From: Halorussus aquaticus
GTDB lineage: Archaea; Halobacteriota; Halobacteria; Halobacteriales; Haladaptataceae
Direction: 5' to 3'
DNA: 64,000 nucleotides
NCBI RefSeq assembly: GCF_024218795.1
Contig: NZ_CP100400.1
Span: forward strand, 620,001 to 684,000
In this document: in pieces, positions 61,343 to 64,000 of the stretch
Numbering within the stretch: the stretch's first letter is position 1
Layout of the letters: the number at the start of each line of letters is the position of its first letter
Translations under genes and position numbers: made by a program
The notes under the pieces: model-generated
Told to the model about the DNA's origin: nothing
The model's input: only the letters and a program-made list of their open reading frames with translations
The model's database searches: none

Positions 61343-62674
61343 ATGGACCTGAACGCGTCAGTCCGCCGGGCACTTTCGTCGCTCTCGAACTTCTCGGGCA
61401 CGCTCGCGTCGCTCGCGAACGACGCCTCGTTTCTCGCGCAGTGGCGACTGTTCCGCGGCGTGGCGGCCCTCGACTCGCTGCGCGACCGGACGCCGGGTCT
61501 CGCCCGCGACGAGTCGCTGTGGGTGTTCGGGGCGCGCGGCGGGACCGCGTTCGCGGACAACGCCAAGTACCTCTACCTTCACGTCACGGCCGAGCATCCC
61601 GAAATCAGGGCGGTCTGGCTCTCGAAGAACACCGATGTCGTGTGCGAACTGCAGAGCGAGGGCTTCGAGGCGTACCACTGCTACTCGCCCCGGGGCCTCC
61701 TGCTGGCGCTCCGAGCGGGCGTCGTCTTCCTGACGCAGGGCCACCGCGACCTCGCCATGCCCTGCGTGGCGGGCGCGCTCACGGTCTTGCTCTGGCACGG
61801 CCTCCCCCTCAAGCGCATCTCGTGGGACGCCGAGTTCCGGCATCGTCCGGCACCCGTCCGGCGGACGCAGGCCCGACTCTCCGGGAAGTTCGACCTGCTC
61901 ACGATTCCCGGCGAGGGGGCGGCCGACGTCTTCGCGTCCGGTCTCCGCATCGACCGCGAGCGAATGGTCGCCACGGGCTACCCCCGAAACGACGCGCTCT
62001 TCGCCGAGATTCCGGGCGAGGCAGTCGGCACCGACGCCGCGGCGCTCGACCGGGTCCGCGACCTCGCGGAGGGACGTGACGCCGAAAACGCCGACTCCCC
62101 GTCGCTCGTCTGCTACCTGCCGACGTTCCGCGAGTGGACCGACGAATCGGTCGCCGACCGCCTCGACCTCACCGCGCTCGACGCGTTCCTCGCCGAGCGA
62201 GACGCCACGCTCGTCGTCAAGACCCACCCGCGCGAGACTCTCGACCTCCCCGAGGGTCTCTCCCGGGTCGTCCAACTCCCCGAAGCGACCGACGTCTACC
62301 CGCTCCTCCGGCACGCCGACGCGCTGGTCACCGACTACTCGTCGCTGTACTTCGACTACCTCCTGCTCGACCGGCCTCTCGTCTTCTACCCCTACGACCT
62401 CGACGAGTACCGCGCCCGCCGCGGGTTCTACTTCGACTACGAGTCGGTGACGCCCGGCCCGGTCGCCCGGACGTTCGACGACCTGCTCGCGGGTCTCGAC
62501 CTGGCGCTCGACCCGGCCGACGACCGCGACGCGCCCCGCCGCGAGGCGGTCCGGACCCGACTCCTCGGCGGCGACCCCGCCACGGAGACGCCTCGGGACT
62601 CGCCCCAGTGCGCGCCCCCGGCCCCGCGGTCGGCGGCGGTCGCCGACCTCGTCCGCCGTCGCCTCTCCCGATAG
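61343..62674 (+). CDS. CDP-glycerol:poly(glycerophosphate) glycerophosphotransferase-like protein
   Basis: A 443-aa glycosyltransferase-B-fold protein of the TagB/TagF type. Recognisable segments are LLWHGLPLKRISWD, GYPRNDALF, CYLPTFREW, VVKTHPRE and TDYSSLYFDYLLLDRPLVFYP, given here in pieces of the known glycerophosphotransferase pattern. Bacterial relatives make teichoic acids; in haloarchaea such genes are thought to add glycerol phosphate to surface glycans. ATG 61343 was chosen; a GTG at 61292 is possible. It precedes the phosphodiesterase gene by 180 bp. Confidence 0.85.
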   Translation: MDLNASVRRALSSLSNFSGTLASLANDASFLAQWRLFRGVAALDSLRDRTPGLARDESLWVFGARGGTAFADNAKYLYLHVTAEHPEIRAVWLSKNTDVVCELQSEGFEAYHCYSPRGLLLALRAGVVFLTQGHRDLAMPCVAGALTVLLWHGLPLKRISWDAEFRHRPAPVRRTQARLSGKFDLLTIPGEGAADVFASGLRIDRERMVATGYPRNDALFAEIPGEAVGTDAAALDRVRDLAEGRDAENADSPSLVCYLPTFREWTDESVADRLDLTALDAFLAERDATLVVKTHPRETLDLPEGLSRVVQLPEATDVYPLLRHADALVTDYSSLYFDYLLLDRPLVFYPYDLDEYRARRGFYFDYESVTPGPVARTFDDLLAGLDLALDPADDRDAPRREAVRTRLLGGDPATETPRDSPQCAPPAPRSAAVADLVRRRLSR

Positions 62675-62853
62675 CGACGCGAAACCCGGCGAGAGCGGCC
62701 GAATACGTAGTCTCGGGTGCGCTCCATCGACTCGGTTCCGTTACGGAGCGATATTTATATTCAGAGAGAAAGCTTGAAGTCTACTACCCAGAAACCCCCG
62801 ACCAAGGGTGCCAGAGGCGCTTGCGTCGGTCCCCCGAAGCGCCGCGACTCACT

Positions 62854-63738
62854 ATGGTAGGAACGAGCGGAACGACCCGACAGGCGACGACCAGTCGAAC
62901 CGACGTATCGCTCATCGCCCACCGCGGGTTCGCGGGCGTCTACCCCGAGAACACCGTGGCGGCGATAGAGCGGGCCACGACCGCAGGTTCCCCCGGCGGT
63001 CTGCCCGAGATGGTGGAAGTGGACGTGATGCCGACCGCCGACGGCGAAATCGTCACCTTTCACGACTACGACCTCGGTCGATTGACGGACGCGCCCTCCG
63101 AACTCGCCGACCGGAAGGTGTGGGAGACGACCGCCGAGACGCTCGCGGACCTCGACGTCCTCGGCACGGGCGAGCGAATCCCCACGCTCTCGGCGGTCCT
63201 CGACGCGCTCCCGTCGTCGGTCGGCGTCAACGTGGAGTTCAAGAACCCCGGGTCGGCCGAGATTCGCCCCGGCGAGAACCTCCCGCGGGAGACCCGCGCC
63301 GAGCAGACGGCCCTCTGGAAGCCGTTCGCGGAGGACGTCCTCTCGACGCTCTCGGCGACCGACCACGACGTGTTGGTCTCGTCGTTCTCGGAGGGCGCGC
63401 TGGCGGCGGTCCGCGAGGTGGACCCCTCGGTCTCGGTCGCGGTCGTGTTCGCCGACTCCATCGCGGACGGGATGGAGGTCGCGCGCCGGTACGACTGCGA
63501 GGCGGTCCATCCGCCGTGGAACGCGATTGCGGGCACGCAGCTGTTCAACGCCGAGTACGGGTCGCTCGGTCCCTTCGAGGACATCGACCTCCTCGAAGTC
63601 GCGCACGAGGAGGACCGGGCGGTCAACGTCTGGACCGTCGAGCGCTGGTACGAGGCCGACCAACTCCGGCAGGCGGGCGTGGACGGCGTCATCGCCGACT
63701 ATCCGGGCGTTCTCCAGTTCGGCGACGCCGGGACGTGA
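62854..63738 (+). CDS. Glycerophosphodiester phosphodiesterase
   Basis: A 294-aa GDPD-family enzyme. The catalytic HRG is in LIAHRGFAGVYPENT, followed by the metal-binding VEVDVMPTADG and the second His in VTFHDYDLGRLTD. VEFKNPG and VNVWTVERW segments complete the TIM barrel. It should release glycerol-3-phosphate from glycerophosphodiesters. There is no signal peptide, so it works in the cytoplasm. A GATATTTATATTC box lies about 100 bp upstream. The neighbouring glycerophosphotransferase suggests shared glycerol-phosphate metabolism. Confidence 0.93.
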   Translation: MVGTSGTTRQATTSRTDVSLIAHRGFAGVYPENTVAAIERATTAGSPGGLPEMVEVDVMPTADGEIVTFHDYDLGRLTDAPSELADRKVWETTAETLADLDVLGTGERIPTLSAVLDALPSSVGVNVEFKNPGSAEIRPGENLPRETRAEQTALWKPFAEDVLSTLSATDHDVLVSSFSEGALAAVREVDPSVSVAVVFADSIADGMEVARRYDCEAVHPPWNAIAGTQLFNAEYGSLGPFEDIDLLEVAHEEDRAVNVWTVERWYEADQLRQAGVDGVIADYPGVLQFGDAGT

Positions 63739-63875
63739 CGCCCTCGCTCGCGACTGTTCTCGGAAGCCGGAAACTATCCTCGTCGTTACGTGTCGGATTC
63801 CAGTTGAAGCGCGAGTGAAAAGAGGCCGACAGGACTAAGGGCGCTTGCGTTGGGTTCTGGTGCGGTGACTTATTC

Positions 63876-64000
63876 GTGAAGGGAGTAATCTTAGCGGCTG
63901 GTATCGGGTCTCGACTCCGGCCGCTCACGCTGGAGAAACCGAAATCGTGTATCACAGTCGATGGAACACCCGTTCTGGCGCGTCAACTCCGGGCCTACGC
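63876..64000 (+). CDS. Sugar-phosphate nucleotidyltransferase, 5' part only
   Basis: The GTG at 63876 opens a frame reading VKGVILAAGIGSRLRPLT and EKPKS, the nucleotide-binding signature of the RmlA/GlmU/choline-phosphate cytidylyltransferase group. The window ends after 41 codons. Next to the glycerophosphate genes a cytidylyltransferase making CDP-glycerol or CDP-choline-like donors would fit, but the specificity cannot be read from this piece. Confidence 0.85.
   Translation, partial: MKGVILAAGIGSRLRPLTLEKPKSCITVDGTPVLARQLRAY

Overview
The window is from a halophilic archaeon (class Halobacteria). The flanking chromosome is very GC-rich, its proteins are acidic, and many genes appear to start directly downstream of TATA-like boxes. 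It also carries archaeal or haloarchaeal families: Elp3, RqcH, Pelota, an Lhr-type helicase, DUF4013 proteins, a soluble transducer, Thr-rich secreted proteins and a PGF-CTERM protein. I cannot name the species.

Left chromosomal arm (1-26.7 kb). Elp3 (tRNA wobble modification) is followed by two overlapping membrane-protein genes, a PhnP-like metallo-hydrolase, RqcH, three tandem DUF4013 membrane paralogues and Pelota. The two ribosome-rescue factors are therefore about 3 kb apart. Next come a small carboxylesterase beside what looks like an internally deleted dioxygenase, a beta-keto-acid cleavage enzyme, a DJ-1/PfpI protein, an RNase Z-like hydrolase with three copies of its own 3' end, the Lhr-type helicase, a LarA-like racemase, a soluble transducer, an M42 peptidase, an NmrA-like protein, an adenine deaminase-like protein and a frameshifted metallo-hydrolase.

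Integrated element (about 26.77-49.95 kb). A tRNA-Val(CAC) gene carries the left attachment site. A near-identical copy of its 3' end lies 23.2 kb away, beside a tyrosine integrase gene. The DNA between is visibly more A/T-rich and uses codons differently. The left third has the gene order of pleolipoviruses (membrane-vesicle viruses of haloarchaea): a small multi-span membrane protein (VP3-like), a spike with signal peptide and C-terminal anchor (VP4-like), ORF6-like and ORF7-like membrane proteins, and a VP8-like P-loop NTPase. Two related anchored surface proteins are inserted after the spike. The rest carries a convergent methyltransferase/endonuclease pair, a serine recombinase, many small regulators, an HExxH protein, a PD-(D/E)xK-like protein, and a candidate replication origin made of four ~130-bp repeats in inverted pairs beside a possible replication gene. 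Two features look specific to the element: 15 exact copies of the palindrome GTCTAGAC, and a promoter box placed exactly 25 nt before several start codons.

Right chromosomal arm (50.1-64 kb). This holds a Tat-type Thr-rich secreted protein, a PGF-CTERM surface protein, an MscS-like channel, succinyl-CoA ligase (sucC, sucD), a compact operon of two small paralogues and a nucleotidyltransferase-like protein, a gene split by an in-frame stop, YchF-type GTPase, a CDP-glycerol glycerophosphotransferase-like protein, a glycerophosphodiester phosphodiesterase and the start of a sugar-nucleotidyltransferase gene. The last three suggest glycerol-phosphate glycan metabolism. All functions are read from sequence patterns; no database search was run.
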